The notes under the pieces were generated by a model. The model did no database searches. It was not told the origin of the DNA and worked only from the letters and a program-made list of their open reading frames with translations. This document shows, piece after piece, positions 63,928 through 64,000 of a stretch of DNA of 64,000 nt (position 1 is the stretch's first letter; every line of letters starts with the position of its first letter). Location of the stretch: NCBI RefSeq assembly GCF_002407605.1, contig NZ_NXGV01000001.1:618895-682894 (forward strand). Reading direction: 5' to 3'. Source of the stretch: Marinobacter sp. ANT_B65 (lineage in GTDB: Bacteria > Pseudomonadota > Gammaproteobacteria > Pseudomonadales > Oleiphilaceae). The translations under genes and the position numbers were made by a program.

Positions 63928-64000
63928 TTTCTCGCGCCCGCGCTTAATGAGCCGGGAGACATGCCATTGAGCTCTCGAAAAAACACGCTAGTATGAAACT

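Noticed and set aside
1..64000. tRNA, rRNA, CRISPR array, prophage or insertion sequence
   Set aside because: None seen by eye on either strand; a tRNAscan and repeat search would be needed to be certain.

Overview
The window is about 64 kb of gammaproteobacterial chromosome. Gene content, an estimated GC content in the mid-50s, Shine-Dalgarno spacing and the metabolic mix (branched-chain keto acid dehydrogenase, proline catabolism, PHB depolymerase, TRAP-type solute uptake, L-lactate utilisation) suggest a marine heterotroph of the Marinobacter/Pseudomonas type. This is inferred from protein families, not from a marker gene. I saw no rRNA, tRNA, CRISPR array, insertion sequence, integrase or phage gene. 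Almost all of the sequence reads as ordinary chromosome; the one compositional outlier is an AT-rich patch around 32.5-33.75 kb.

Layout. 0-6.4 kb: tail of a thioredoxin-fold gene, trhO (tRNA hydroxylation), a DUF481 outer-membrane-type protein, then a tightly packed minus-strand operon: flippase-like membrane protein, a glycosyltransferase fused to a degenerate phosphoesterase, and a DUF523/DUF1722 protein. 6.6-11.9 kb: gloA, lutABC with a coupled EamA exporter, comEA and a tiny DUF3096 gene. 12-17.6 kb: secreted PHB depolymerase, DUF72, an unknown membrane protein, and a histidine kinase with a LuxR output domain that appears to carry an internal deletion. 17.6-21.2 kb: two unrelated formamidases (amiF, fmdA), fmdB and a methyltransferase. 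21.3-26.6 kb: bkdA1-bkdA2-bkdB with a coupled Ser/Thr kinase. 27-30.8 kb: a large DUF2339 membrane protein, DUF2750, trxC and a thioredoxin-like protein. 31-37.3 kb: acyl-CoA ligase with an orphan TRAP binding protein, a 59-residue membrane protein, a lipase-like hydrolase, an enoyl-CoA hydratase and an MtfA peptidase. 37.5-48 kb: an aromatic-acid-type efflux operon (DUF1656-HlyD-FUSC), ltaE, a dicarboxylate symporter, a MaoC hydratase, a spermidine-synthase-like protein, a RIO kinase, efpL, an MFS transporter and an unknown protein. 48-52.4 kb: the divergent putR/putA pair. 52.5-64 kb: lytic transglycosylase, small stress-type proteins, an EamA exporter, a lipid kinase with mtgA, a GMC oxidoreductase, a ZIP transporter, a lipoprotein, an AbiTii-like protein, DUF1338, astA, a divergent Lrp regulator and a 35-residue membrane protein.

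The genes form several catabolic modules with local regulators. Formamide is handled by amiF/fmdA with a divergent sensor, branched-chain keto acids by bkd, proline by putA with putR, and arginine or lysine-type compounds by astA and DUF1338 with Lrp. No single locus is an obviously new system. The most unusual items are the pseudo-phosphatase/glycosyltransferase operon, the internally deleted sensor kinase, the eukaryotic-type kinase translationally coupled to bkd, and several small membrane-protein genes that a length cutoff would miss.
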